64,000 nucleotides of DNA from Tenacibaculum holothuriorum (GCF_002120225.1 NZ_LAPZ01000011.1:62001-126000); one strand, 5' to 3'; numbered from the stretch's first letter, positions 7,291-14,754 are shown. Notes: generated by a model not told the origin, from the sequence alone. Program-made: numbers and translations.

Positions 7291-8136
7291 TTAAATTGTT
7301 TTAAGTCGAGAACTAATTTCTTTTAATCTAATTATTTGTTGAAAAATAATTGGAAGCATAAATACTCCGCCAGAGAATTCTAAAACATAAGTTAGTACAG
7401 AAAAAATACCTCCTGCTGTTGCGTTTGCTGCGCTTGCAGAGGCATACAAAGCAAAAATTGCTAGTGCAAATAGTACAATTTCTATTATTGAAAAATTAAC
7501 GGTTTCTAAATCACTCATTTTTATTAACCATTTAGCAATGTTTTTAAAGTGAGTAAAAATTCCGGTTTGATTTCTAGATTCTAAAACATTTATTCGATGT
7601 TCTAATTCATCATTTAAACCAATGTTGTAGTTATAAATTCTTTTTGTACTTAGTGTGTAAATTAGAATAATGATTATGATAGAAAATAAGCATCCAGCAA
7701 AAATCCATAAATCAAATACAGCTAACATAACTAATGCTCCTATTACGCTAATTGCCGAGGTAAATCCTTGTGTAATATCGTGTTCAAAAAAATCTACTAA
7801 TTCTTTTACCAAAGCACTTCTAGCTGCAATTGCAGAAACTTCTATACCTTTTTCATTTTGCAGTTCTGCTATTTCAGAAGCTACATTAGTGTATATAAAA
7901 GTATAAGCTCTAGTGTCGTAATATCTTCTAATGGTTCCAATTAAAAAACCGATTCCATATAGTCCGCAGAATAACCAAAGCCCATCATTTTTACTTTTTA
8001 TTAGGTCGTTTATAGCTATACCCAAAACTAATGGTTGTAATACTTTTGCTACATTTTCTAAAATTAGAAGAATAAAAGTAAATGAGATTCTCCACCTGTA
8101 TCTTTTAAAGATAGATTTTATTGAAAAATCAGTCAT
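7291..8136 (-). CDS. ABC transporter six-transmembrane-domain protein without ATPase
   Basis: 281 residues resembling the ABC exporter membrane domain family (ABC_membrane_3 type). It has six predicted helices and starts with KSIFKRYRWRISFTFILLILENVAKVLQP, compare the first helix of ABC exporters. It has no Walker A, Walker B or ABC signature, and no ATPase gene lies next to it. It could pair with an ATPase encoded elsewhere or have a non-transport role. It lies between the two NWQW proteins at 5- and 10-nt gaps, in an operon ending with the AraC regulator. Confidence 0.8.
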   Translation of the reverse strand: MTDFSIKSIFKRYRWRISFTFILLILENVAKVLQPLVLGIAINDLIKSKNDGLWLFCGLYGIGFLIGTIRRYYDTRAYTFIYTNVASEIAELQNEKGIEVSAIAARSALVKELVDFFEHDITQGFTSAISVIGALVMLAVFDLWIFAGCLFSIIIIILIYTLSTKRIYNYNIGLNDELEHRINVLESRNQTGIFTHFKNIAKWLIKMSDLETVNFSIIEIVLFALAIFALYASASAANATAGGIFSVLTYVLEFSGGVFMLPIIFQQIIRLKEISSRLKTI

Positions 8137-8146
8137 AATTCTTAGT

Positions 8147-8461
8147 TTAATTATAAGTAATGAATAAAGTTGATAAGGAGAATAAAGACATAATAATCCA
8201 GCTAATTACGATGCTCCAAAATAAAAGAGGATTTCTTTCTCTTTCTACAGGTTCTATAAAATAGGTTACTCCTCTAAATATATCTGGTATAACCCAGTAT
8301 AAGAATAGAATTCCCCAAGCCCATTGCCAGTTTAAAATAAAGATTAAAATCACTCCAATTAGCGCAATAAAAGGTCTCCACTGAAAAGGTGTTTTTGATT
8401 GTGAATGGCTTTGGTTTTCAGTTCTTTGAGAAAGTTTTCTTAAGCGTTCAGAATTGTTCAT
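8147..8461 (-). CDS. Two-helix membrane protein, NWQW family (copy 2)
   Basis: 104 residues. A polar, Ser/Gln-rich N-terminus of about 28 residues precedes two membrane helices with the NWQWAW motif and YFIEPVERERNPLLFW, matching copy 1 at 7046-7285. It is the first gene of the operon 8461 to 5940. A perfect -7 box (TATCTTTG, 8491-8484) lies 23 nt upstream of the ATG, and the Fnr-like operator at 8515-8530 is at the right distance to activate it. Confidence 0.75.
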   Translation of the reverse strand: MNNSERLRKLSQRTENQSHSQSKTPFQWRPFIALIGVILIFILNWQWAWGILFLYWVIPDIFRGVTYFIEPVERERNPLLFWSIVISWIIMSLFSLSTLFITYN

Positions 8462-8483
8462 TACTATTAGTTTTGTGTAACTT

Positions 8484-8491
8484 CAAAGATA
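8484..8491 (-). promoter_or_regulatory. Predicted -7 promoter element TATCTTTG
   Basis: Perfect match to TAnnTTTG on the minus strand, upstream of the 8461-5940 operon. The centre of the Fnr-like dyad is about 41-45 bp upstream of the expected transcript start, the class II activator position. Confidence 0.6.
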
Positions 8492-8514
8492 CTAAAATGT
8501 GCCTGTACTAATTT

Positions 8515-8530
8515 TTTGACATAGGTCAAA
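8515..8530. promoter_or_regulatory. Fnr/Crp-like operator TTTGAC-N4-GTCAAA (site 2), shared by divergent promoters
   Basis: Perfect 6-bp inverted repeat with spacer atag, identical in both arms to site 1 at 2523-2538. It lies nearly midway between the minus-strand -7 box (8491-8484) and a one-mismatch plus-strand -7 box (AATTTTTG, 8552-8559). This places its centre about 41-45 bp from both predicted starts, a layout expected for an activator serving both directions. Confidence 0.7.
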
Positions 8531-8572
8531 AAAGCTTCTCAAAAAAGCTACAATTTTTGCATCGTAACTAAA

Positions 8573-8980
8573 TTGAACAAGATTTTGAAGAAAATACTTA
8601 TGGTGTTTTCAGTTTTAATATTTTCCTGTACAACTAAAATAGATGATAGAATATTCGGAGAATGGAATGTGCAAAGTAACTTTTACAGAGCTACATATAA
8701 AATTGAAAAACAAAGCAGTAAGATAGTTGGTAAAGTGTTGTATTATAATGATGATACTACAGTTTTACACGAAACAGGTACCGATAAAGATATATTCCTA
8801 AAGAACTTAAAATTTAAAGAAAACAAATTTGTTGATGCTATTTCTGGCGCAACAAAAACAAATAAAGAAGCTATAACAATTGAGGTAAAACATAAAGATA
8901 CTCTTAAGGTAACAAGTTATGTAATGCATAAACCTTCAATTGAAATATGGACACGTAAAACAATAACAAAACCCCAATAA
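8573..8980 (+). CDS. Lipoprotein with a GEW (DUF2147-like) domain
   Basis: 135 residues from a TTG start at 8573. This start is kept because MNKILKKILMVFSVLIFSC forms a normal lipoprotein signal with its cysteine at residue 19; the internal ATG at 8600 would lose the basic end. The mature domain begins FGEWNVQ and closes IEIWTRK, resembling the small beta-barrel at 4664-5029. It is the first gene of the plus-strand operon 8573-12323, 35-45 nt behind the shared Fnr-like operator. Attachment to a membrane through lipid is inferred; the function is unknown. Confidence 0.7.
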   Translation: MNKILKKILMVFSVLIFSCTTKIDDRIFGEWNVQSNFYRATYKIEKQSSKIVGKVLYYNDDTTVLHETGTDKDIFLKNLKFKENKFVDAISGATKTNKEAITIEVKHKDTLKVTSYVMHKPSIEIWTRKTITKPQ

Positions 8981-8990
8981 ATTCAAACAT

Positions 8991-10169
8991 ATGAATACTC
9001 AATTTAAATTACTGTTACTATTTGTTGGTATAGTAACTTTAATAGGATGTGAAAGCGGAGTTAGAGACGTTACTGGTGGAGTAGGTTCTAACCCAAACCC
9101 TGATCCCGATCCAAATCCAAACCCAGTGGTAGAAGTTGTGCCAGTAGATATTACTCAAGATGGTTTTGACTTTTTAGAAAAAATGCAAGGCCATTGGGTA
9201 GGAACTAATAAAGTTATTAATGATGAATTTCCTTGGTTTGCTTGGGATTATAGAGCTATTTCTAAATCTCACATACATGGAATTCACGAAGGAGGTACTC
9301 TAGGTAACCTATTAACTTCATTCTTTGTAACCAACTTTAAAGGTAAGCGAACTATTATGGCGCGTAACGGAGGTTTGTTAAATGGAATTTACCGTACAAG
9401 TTACTTTGTAATGGATAGCGTAAAACAAAACGGAGCAAATGATAAATACTATAGATTAGTTGATGCTAGAGGAGGAACAGGTATTATGCATATGGAGCTT
9501 CGCTTTAAGAATGATAGTTTATACTTTAATTCTTATACAAGTAATTTAGGAAATAGAGTTCCGTCAAGGCATATGACTTTTAAAGGAAAGAGAATGCATT
9601 TTGAGTTGGCACAAGCGGCTAAAGACGCTACAGGGTTTCCTGTAAACGAAATTGATGCAGGATTAGATTTTGCAAATGGATTTGTAGAAGATAATTTATA
9701 TAAGCAACAAGGACAAGAAAAAGCAAAGTCAACTACGTTTTTGGCACAACAAAATAGTAATGATGTATATGAGTTAGCTCCACAATCAGGAGATCCTTAT
9801 ATCATTACCGATCATCCAAGGTTAGGAAGTTTAGTGGTTAACTTAACTAGAGGGTCTAATTCTAATATTGCTGATGATAATTTATTAGTATGGTTGTCGA
9901 AAGAACCGTTAACTGATGCTTCTGGTTTTTTAAGTTCTGATGCAAGTGTATTTGATACAATGTTGCATTTTCCAACCCTAGAAAATAAAGAAGACTTTAC
10001 ATTATTCACTTACTTACATCCAGGAGAGTATTACGTAAATGTTATTGCAGATAAAGACAAAGATGGAAGTCCAGGTGCTGGAGATATTACTAGTATTTCT
10101 CAAAAAATAACGATTGGAGTTAAAGAGGATAAAGTAATAAACGTAACTAACATAAATGTTCAAAATTAA
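8991..10169 (+). CDS. Lipocalin-like lipoprotein, paralogue of the N-terminal part of the 949-2409 product
   Basis: 392 residues. The lipoprotein signal ends VTLIGC (cysteine 20), followed by a linker of Asn/Pro/Asp repeats. The folded part begins FLEKMQGHWVG, contains SHIHGIHEGG, RTIMARNGG, GIYRTSYFV and ELRFKNDSLY, and ends in a beta-rich domain with a possible calcium-type loop DKDKDGSPGAGD. It aligns end to end with the N-terminal ~400 residues of the 949-2409 protein but stops before the cytochrome domain, which is a separate gene starting 4 nt later. The conserved histidines could bind metal or haem; this is inference. Confidence 0.8.
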   Translation: MNTQFKLLLLFVGIVTLIGCESGVRDVTGGVGSNPNPDPDPNPNPVVEVVPVDITQDGFDFLEKMQGHWVGTNKVINDEFPWFAWDYRAISKSHIHGIHEGGTLGNLLTSFFVTNFKGKRTIMARNGGLLNGIYRTSYFVMDSVKQNGANDKYYRLVDARGGTGIMHMELRFKNDSLYFNSYTSNLGNRVPSRHMTFKGKRMHFELAQAAKDATGFPVNEIDAGLDFANGFVEDNLYKQQGQEKAKSTTFLAQQNSNDVYELAPQSGDPYIITDHPRLGSLVVNLTRGSNSNIADDNLLVWLSKEPLTDASGFLSSDASVFDTMLHFPTLENKEDFTLFTYLHPGEYYVNVIADKDKDGSPGAGDITSISQKITIGVKEDKVINVTNINVQN

Positions 10170-10173
10170 GAAG

Positions 10174-10536
10174 ATGAAGCAGATTAAAATAGTATCACTT
10201 GGACTGATTATAGGATTAATAGCTAGTTGTACAACAGCAGAAATTCCTGTTCCTGATACAGTAGATCCAACTCCACCGGGAGAAGCAAAAGTAACTTATG
10301 AAAAAGATGTTAAAGACATCATTTTTAATAACTGTTTAACATGCCATAGTACTGTAAATCCAAGAGCTGGTTTAATATTGGTAAACTACAATCAAGTTAA
10401 AAATTCAGCACAAAACGGAAATTTAATAGCAAGAATGAATGATGCGGCAAACCCAATGCCACCTAATGGAAAATTAGTACAATCATCATTAACATTAATT
10501 GATAAATGGAAAGCTGATGGCTTTTTAGAAAATTAA
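10174..10536 (+). CDS. Monohaem cytochrome c lipoprotein
   Basis: I start at ATG 10174 (120 aa) rather than 10156, since MKQIKIVSLGLIIGLIASC is a complete lipoprotein signal and the 10156 start lies inside the previous gene. One c-type haem site (CLTCH) is followed about 45 residues later by NPMPPNG, whose methionine is the likely distal haem ligand. It matches the C-terminal domain of the 949-2409 fusion protein (NNCITCH and KPMPP). It is probably a periplasm-facing electron carrier working with the 8991-10169 product, as the fusion implies. Confidence 0.85.
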   Translation: MKQIKIVSLGLIIGLIASCTTAEIPVPDTVDPTPPGEAKVTYEKDVKDIIFNNCLTCHSTVNPRAGLILVNYNQVKNSAQNGNLIARMNDAANPMPPNGKLVQSSLTLIDKWKADGFLEN

Positions 10537-10542
10537 GAAATT

Positions 10543-11088
10543 ATGAAAAAACACATATTTTCAATAGTAGCATTATTGTTTTTGGTACAAGGAATTAATG
10601 CACAAAAATATTTTACAAGAACAGGAATAACAGAGTTTAAAGCATCTGTAGAAGCTTTTGAACCTGTAGAAGCTATAAATAAAAGTACTTCGGTAGTTTT
10701 TAAAACTGATACAGGAGAGTTAGCTGCTTTGTTGTTAATGAAAGCATTTCATTTTGAAGTAGCCTTAATGCAAGAGCATTTTAATGAAAATTATATGGAT
10801 TCTGATAAGTACCCTAAAGCGACTTTTAAAGGTAAAATTCAAGACTTTGATTTTGAAAGCGTATCATCAAATAAAGAATACATATTAAAAGGTACACTAA
10901 CTGTAAGAGGTGTTAAAAAGGAAATAAAAACCAAAGCAAATATTGTTAAAGGAGAAAATAAACTTAGAATAGCTTCTAAGTTTTCGGTAACACCTCAAGA
11001 GTTTGGAATTAAGATTCCTAGCATCGTAAGAAAAAAAATAGCAGAGAAAATCAATATTAATTTACATTATGAACTTTCTAAAAAATAA
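10543..11088 (+). CDS. YceI family periplasmic lipid-binding-type protein
   Basis: 181 residues with a signal peptide (to about residue 20, GINAQ). The mature part follows the YceI pattern: F-x-A-S-V-E-x-F near the start, HFEVALMQEHFNENYMDSDKYPKATFKG in the middle and GTLTVRGVKKEI near the end. YceI-type beta-barrels bind long isoprenoid or lipid chains, and some are linked to cytochromes and quinones. It overlaps the next gene by 20 nt and follows the cytochrome gene by 6 nt. The setting suggests a role next to haem proteins at the outer face of the inner membrane. Confidence 0.87.
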   Translation: MKKHIFSIVALLFLVQGINAQKYFTRTGITEFKASVEAFEPVEAINKSTSVVFKTDTGELAALLLMKAFHFEVALMQEHFNENYMDSDKYPKATFKGKIQDFDFESVSSNKEYILKGTLTVRGVKKEIKTKANIVKGENKLRIASKFSVTPQEFGIKIPSIVRKKIAEKININLHYELSKK

Positions 11089-11455
11089 ATGGTGGTCAAT
11101 AGTGATATTACTATTAGCTGTAGGAGGGTTTTCTGCTTATAAATATGCATATAAACCTCATGCAACTACCGAAAGTTTATCCGCTTCTTTTAAAGGTGAT
11201 GCTTCTAATTTTTTAACTAAAGTTTCATCGAATTCAGAAGAATGGTTAAACAAAGCTGTGGTTTTATCTGGAAAAATAACTTCTGTTGATAATGAAGGGG
11301 TTGTTTTAAATGATCAAATCTTTTGTCAATTCAATAAAGAAGAAAAAGTTACAGCTAAAGTAAATGATGAGATAACAGTAAAAGGTGTAGTTATAGGTTA
11401 CGACGATTTGTTAGAGGAACTAAAAATTAATAACTGCATTTTAAAAAACAACTAA
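11069..11455 (+). CDS. OB-fold (tRNA_anti-like) membrane-anchored protein
   Basis: 128 residues: an N-terminal membrane helix (about 8-24), then a domain of roughly 85 residues with the strand order of an OB fold (AVVLSGKITSVDNEGVVLND, FCQFNKEEK, VTVKGVVIGYDDLLEELKINNC). It resembles the tRNA_anti-like family of exported OB-fold proteins often found in Bacteroidota; no nucleic-acid role is implied for an exported copy. It starts inside the end of the YceI gene (20-nt overlap) and is followed by the next ATG after 1 nt, so translation of the three is likely coupled. Confidence 0.7.
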   Translation: MNFLKNKWWSIVILLLAVGGFSAYKYAYKPHATTESLSASFKGDASNFLTKVSSNSEEWLNKAVVLSGKITSVDNEGVVLNDQIFCQFNKEEKVTAKVNDEITVKGVVIGYDDLLEELKINNCILKNN

Positions 11456-11456
11456 A

Positions 11457-12323
11457 ATGATAAAAAAAATATTTATATACCCAACTTTATTTCTGTTAGT
11501 ATTTTCAGTAAATGCGCAAGATGATTTGTTAGCAGAATTAAATGAAGAAACAGGAAATCAAGACCAATATGAATTGCCTGCTTTTAAAGCAATGCAAATA
11601 GGTAATTTACAGTCAACAAAAATAGGAGACAAAGGAGATTTATATTTAAATGTAGCTCATAGATTTGGATCGTTAAAAGATGGAATTGATAACTTCTTTG
11701 GTTTAGATGAAGCTAATACTAAAATTCAATTAACCTATAGCTTTTTTGATGGTGTTCAATTTGGTTTAAGTAGAGATTCTTTTGAAAAAACCTATTCGTT
11801 AACTTCTAAAGTTAGAATTAAAAGGCAATCATCTAAGTTTCCAGTAAATATTGTTGCTTACGGAGCAATTGACATTAATACGATTTTAAAATCTGCAAAT
11901 TTTGCTGATTTTAAATTTGGAGACCGTTTTAGTTATGTAGCTCAAGCATTAGTTTCAAGAAGAATTGATAAAAACTTATCGTTAGAAATTGCTCCAACCT
12001 ATGTAAGACAAAACTTACAAGATATTAGTGTAACTGGAGGTAGAACTCATAATCAATTTATAATGGGATTAGGAGGCCGTGTGAAGGTTAGTAAAAGAAT
12101 GAGCATTAATTTAGATTATGCTTTAAACCTTAGTAGAGCTACAGGAGCAAAAACTTTTGATCCAATCACTTTAGGAGTTGATATCGAAACTGGAGGACAC
12201 GTATTTCAGTTATTATTTACGAATGCTAGAGGAAGTAATGATTCTGGATATTTATCTAGAACAACAGGAGATTTCTTTGCAGGAGATATTTCATTCGGGT
12301 TTAATGTTGTCCGAGTATTTTAA
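11457..12323 (+). CDS. DUF5777 family outer-membrane beta-barrel protein
   Basis: 288 residues with a signal peptide ending VNAQ. The mature protein opens with a helical stretch and ELPAFKAMQIGNLQSTK, then continues as amphipathic beta strands with many aromatic ends and finishes with a terminal phenylalanine (FNVVRVF), as outer-membrane barrels do. The pattern (LQSTKIGDKGDLYLNVAHRFG, FFGLDEANTKIQLTYSFFDG) matches the DUF5777 family of Bacteroidota. It is the last gene of the operon and is followed by a strong bidirectional terminator. Its repeated company with YceI and cytochrome-type genes suggests a shared but unknown function. Confidence 0.8.
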   Translation: MIKKIFIYPTLFLLVFSVNAQDDLLAELNEETGNQDQYELPAFKAMQIGNLQSTKIGDKGDLYLNVAHRFGSLKDGIDNFFGLDEANTKIQLTYSFFDGVQFGLSRDSFEKTYSLTSKVRIKRQSSKFPVNIVAYGAIDINTILKSANFADFKFGDRFSYVAQALVSRRIDKNLSLEIAPTYVRQNLQDISVTGGRTHNQFIMGLGGRVKVSKRMSINLDYALNLSRATGAKTFDPITLGVDIETGGHVFQLLFTNARGSNDSGYLSRTTGDFFAGDISFGFNVVRVF

Positions 12324-12343
12324 TTTGTTAAAAGCGTAAAGCT

Positions 12344-12375
12344 AAAAAAGGATGAGTTTTAACTCATCCTTTTTT
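12344..12375. terminator. Bidirectional intrinsic terminator
   Basis: A 15-bp perfect stem with arms 12344-12358 and 12361-12375 (core GGATGAGTT/AACTCATCC) is flanked by A- and T-runs. It ends the 8573-12323 operon on the plus strand and overlaps the stop codon of the Crp/Fnr gene on the minus strand. Confidence 0.85.
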
Positions 12376-12934
12376 ATTTTCCTCTAATTCTACTTAAAGT
12401 TTCTTGTGATATTCCAAGCATAGAAGCTATGTGTCCTAAATTGGCTCTTTGTACAATACTAGGGTAATTATTTATTAATAACTCGTATTTTTCTTTAGCA
12501 GATAAAAAGTAGTATCCTTTATAAAATTCATCTAAAGTTGCAATTTGATATTCCATCACAATTCTTACAAATCGATCTAATTCAGGATATGTTTTAAATA
12601 AATATTGCCAATCTTCATAAGTTAATGAAACTAGAATTGAATCTTCTGTAGCTTCTATATATTCCGATGAAGGACTTTCATTAATATAACTATGCCATGA
12701 GGTAACCATTGAATTATTCGGGTATACCCAGTGAGTAATGTCTTTACCTTTTAGGTAGAAAAAAGCTCTTAAAGTACCTTCTTCAAGAAAGTAAATTCTT
12801 TTACAAGTTTTTCCCTCAGCTAAAACTTCATGACCTTTTTCAATAGACTCTCTAATAGCTAATCTTTTGATGTCATTCTCAGCTTTTTCTGAAAGATTTA
12901 TGAAATACTTTATATAATCTATGAAACTTTGCAT
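12374..12934 (-). CDS. Crp/Fnr family transcriptional regulator
   Basis: 186 residues. The N-terminal ~120 residues form a cyclic-nucleotide-binding-type beta roll (EVLAEGKTCKRIYFLEEGTLRAFF). A dimerisation helix follows, and the C-terminal helix-turn-helix is short, ending at LGISQETLSRIRGK. The recognition helix keeps E178-x2-S181-R182, the pattern by which Fnr reads TTGA half sites. There is only one cysteine (C44), so it cannot carry Fnr's four-cysteine iron-sulfur cluster; the signal must be something else. It lies 17 nt downstream of rpe and tail-to-tail with the DUF5777 operon, and is the obvious candidate to bind the TTTGAC-N4-GTCAAA sites at 2523 and 8515 (inference). Confidence 0.88.
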   Translation of the reverse strand: MQSFIDYIKYFINLSEKAENDIKRLAIRESIEKGHEVLAEGKTCKRIYFLEEGTLRAFFYLKGKDITHWVYPNNSMVTSWHSYINESPSSEYIEATEDSILVSLTYEDWQYLFKTYPELDRFVRIVMEYQIATLDEFYKGYYFLSAKEKYELLINNYPSIVQRANLGHIASMLGISQETLSRIRGK

Positions 12935-12951
12935 TTGCTAAAAATACAAAA

Positions 12952-13608
12952 TTAATTAATGATTGCTTTTAGATTTTCTATCGTTGAGGCTGGATTTTCG
13001 CTTTTAAAAACAAAACTTCCTGCAACTAAAACATCAGCTCCAACTTCAATAAGTTTGTTAGCATTTTGATCGGTTACACCACCATCAATTTCTATTAATG
13101 TTGAAGCTCCACTAAACTCAATTAAATTTTTTAATTGTTGCACTTTTTTGTAAGTGTTTTCAATGAATGATTGCCCTCCAAAACCAGGATTTACACTCAT
13201 TATACAAACTAAATCTAAGTCTTTAATAATGTCTTCTAAAACAGCAATAGGAGTATGCGGATTTAAAGCTACTCCAGCTTTCATTCCAGCAGCTTTAATA
13301 GCTTGGATAGTTCTGTGTAAATGTGTGCAAGCTTCGTAATGTACCGTTAAAATATCAGCACCTAAATCTGCAAAAGTTTGAATGTAACGATCAGGGTCAA
13401 CAATCATTAAATGTACATCAATTGTTTTTTTAGCGTGTGTAGAAATAGCTTTTAAAACTGGCATTCCAAATGAAATATTAGGAACAAATACACCGTCCAT
13501 AATATCAATATGAAACCAATCGGCATCACTGTTGTTTACCATTTCTATGTCTCGCTGTAAGTTAGCAAAATCGGCTGCTAATACTGAAGGAGCTACAAGT
13601 TTTTTCAT
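12952..13608 (-). CDS. rpe: Ribulose-phosphate 3-epimerase
   Basis: Interconverts ribulose 5-phosphate and xylulose 5-phosphate in the pentose phosphate pathway (cytosolic TIM barrel). I use ATG 13608 (218 aa), giving MKKLVAPSVLAADFANL, the usual start; the longer frame begins with TTG at 13641 on top of the promoter. The family motifs are present: HIDIMDGVFVPNISFG, DVHLMI, VNPGFGGQSF and the phosphate loop IDGGV with AGSFVF. A perfect -7 box (TATATTTG, 13646-13639) gives a transcript beginning almost exactly with the 14-nt segment CTTAACAACACAAC (13633-13620), also present at the 5' end of purH. The Crp/Fnr gene follows closely. Confidence 0.97.
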   Translation of the reverse strand: MKKLVAPSVLAADFANLQRDIEMVNNSDADWFHIDIMDGVFVPNISFGMPVLKAISTHAKKTIDVHLMIVDPDRYIQTFADLGADILTVHYEACTHLHRTIQAIKAAGMKAGVALNPHTPIAVLEDIIKDLDLVCIMSVNPGFGGQSFIENTYKKVQQLKNLIEFSGASTLIEIDGGVTDQNANKLIEVGADVLVAGSFVFKSENPASTIENLKAIIN

Positions 13609-13619
13609 CTTTTGTTTTT

Positions 13620-13633
13620 GTTGTGTTGTTAAG
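13620..13633 (-). promoter_or_regulatory. 5'-terminal leader segment of rpe mRNA, CTTAACAACACAAC
   Basis: This 14-mer begins 6 nt after the -7 box and ends 11 nt before the ATG. It is identical to the segment at the 5' end of purH mRNA (31701-31688) and perfectly complementary to bases 61217-61230 of the candidate small RNA. Unstructured A/C-rich leaders also favour ribosome loading in Bacteroidota, so it may act as a translation enhancer, a pairing site, or both. Confidence 0.55.
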
Positions 13634-13638
13634 TTGGG

Positions 13639-13646
13639 CAAATATA
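13639..13646 (-). promoter_or_regulatory. rpe promoter, -7 element TATATTTG(C)
   Basis: Perfect TAnnTTTG match on the minus strand. The expected start about 6 nt downstream falls at the first base of the shared leader segment CTTAACAACACAAC. Confidence 0.75.
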
Positions 13647-13676
13647 ACTAAAACACATAGAGGATTCATAAAAAAG

Positions 13677-13702
13677 AAAACTCTCAAAAAATTGAGAGTT
13701 TT
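13677..13702 (-). terminator. Intrinsic terminator after the primary sigma factor gene
   Basis: 11-bp perfect stem AAAACTCTCAA (13677-13687) / TTGAGAGTTTT (13692-13702) with a 4-nt loop. It lies between the stop of the sigma gene (13761) and the rpe promoter. Confidence 0.8.
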
Positions 13703-13760
13703 CCATTCATTAATCAAAAAACGAATAGTTATGATAACTATTTGTTGTTTTATATATTGT

Positions 13761-14624
13761 TTAACCTAAATAGGTCATTAAAATTTTACTGCGAGAAGTG
13801 TGCTTTAATCTACGAATTGCTTTTTCTTTAATTTGACGAACACGTTCACGAGTTAAATCGAAAGTTTCACCAATTTCTTCTAAAGTCATTGGTTGGTGTT
13901 CACCTAAACCAAAGTATAGTTTTACAACATCTGCCTCACGAGGAGTTAATGTTTCTAAAGCACGATTAATTTCTATTCTTAAAGACTCGTGTAATAATGT
14001 TTTATCTGGATTTGGAGATTCTCCTGAATTTAATACATCGTATAAGTTAGAATCTTCTCCTTCAATCAATGGTGCATCCATAGATACGTGACGACCAGAA
14101 TTTTTCATTGATTCTTTTACATCATTAACAGTCATGTCTAACTTCTTAGCAATTTCCTCAGCACTTGGTGGGCGCTCATTTTCTTGTTCTAAGAAAGCAT
14201 ACATTTTATTAATCTTGTTAATAGAACCAATTTTATTTAAAGGTAAACGTACAATACGAGATTGCTCTGCCAACGCTTGTAAAATAGATTGACGAATCCA
14301 CCATACTGCATATGAAATAAATTTAAAACCACGAGTTTCATCGAAACGTTTAGCAGCTTTAATTAATCCTAAGTTTCCTTCGTTAATTAAATCAGGTAAT
14401 GTTAATCCTTGATTTTGATATTGTTTAGCTACCGATACTACGAAACGTAAGTTAGCTTTTGTTAATTTTTCTAATGCTCTTTGATCTCCAGCTTTAATGC
14501 GCTGTGCTAATTCTACTTCTTCATCTGCAGTAATTAAATCTACTTTTCCAATTTCTTGCAAGTACTTGTCTAAAGATGCTGTTTCTCTATTGGTAACCTG
14601 CTTTGTAATTTTAAGTTGTCTCAT
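13761..14624 (-). CDS. rpoD: RNA polymerase primary sigma factor (RpoD/SigA)
   Basis: 287 residues, the usual length in Bacteroidota, which lack the long region 1.1. It has region 1.2 ([29 protein letters not shown]), region 2 ([53 protein letters not shown]), region 3 ([31 protein letters not shown]) and region 4 with the helix-turn-helix ([28 protein letters not shown]). It directs polymerase to the TTTG/TAnnTTTG promoters seen throughout the window. It is transcribed alone, divergent from the ECF sigma operon, and ends at the 13677-13702 terminator. Confidence 0.97.
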   Translation of the reverse strand: MRQLKITKQVTNRETASLDKYLQEIGKVDLITADEEVELAQRIKAGDQRALEKLTKANLRFVVSVAKQYQNQGLTLPDLINEGNLGLIKAAKRFDETRGFKFISYAVWWIRQSILQALAEQSRIVRLPLNKIGSINKINKMYAFLEQENERPPSAEEIAKKLDMTVNDVKESMKNSGRHVSMDAPLIEGEDSNLYDVLNSGESPNPDKTLLHESLRIEINRALETLTPREADVVKLYFGLGEHQPMTLEEIGETFDLTRERVRQIKEKAIRRLKHTSRSKILMTYLG

Positions 14625-14754
14625 CTATTCTAAGTAAAATTTTTAATGATTAACACTCTGTTCTCAATTACTTATACGTAGCATTTAAAGTAAATGTTAC
14701 AAAAAAGATATTTTTTTTGAAAATTATTTGAATTAGTTAAAGAATTGTTAATTT

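Noticed and set aside
10156-10173. Frameshift that split a single fused gene into the 8991-10169 and 10174-10536 genes
   Set aside because: The second gene has its own complete lipoprotein signal peptide and the first has a clean end, so they are real separate genes.
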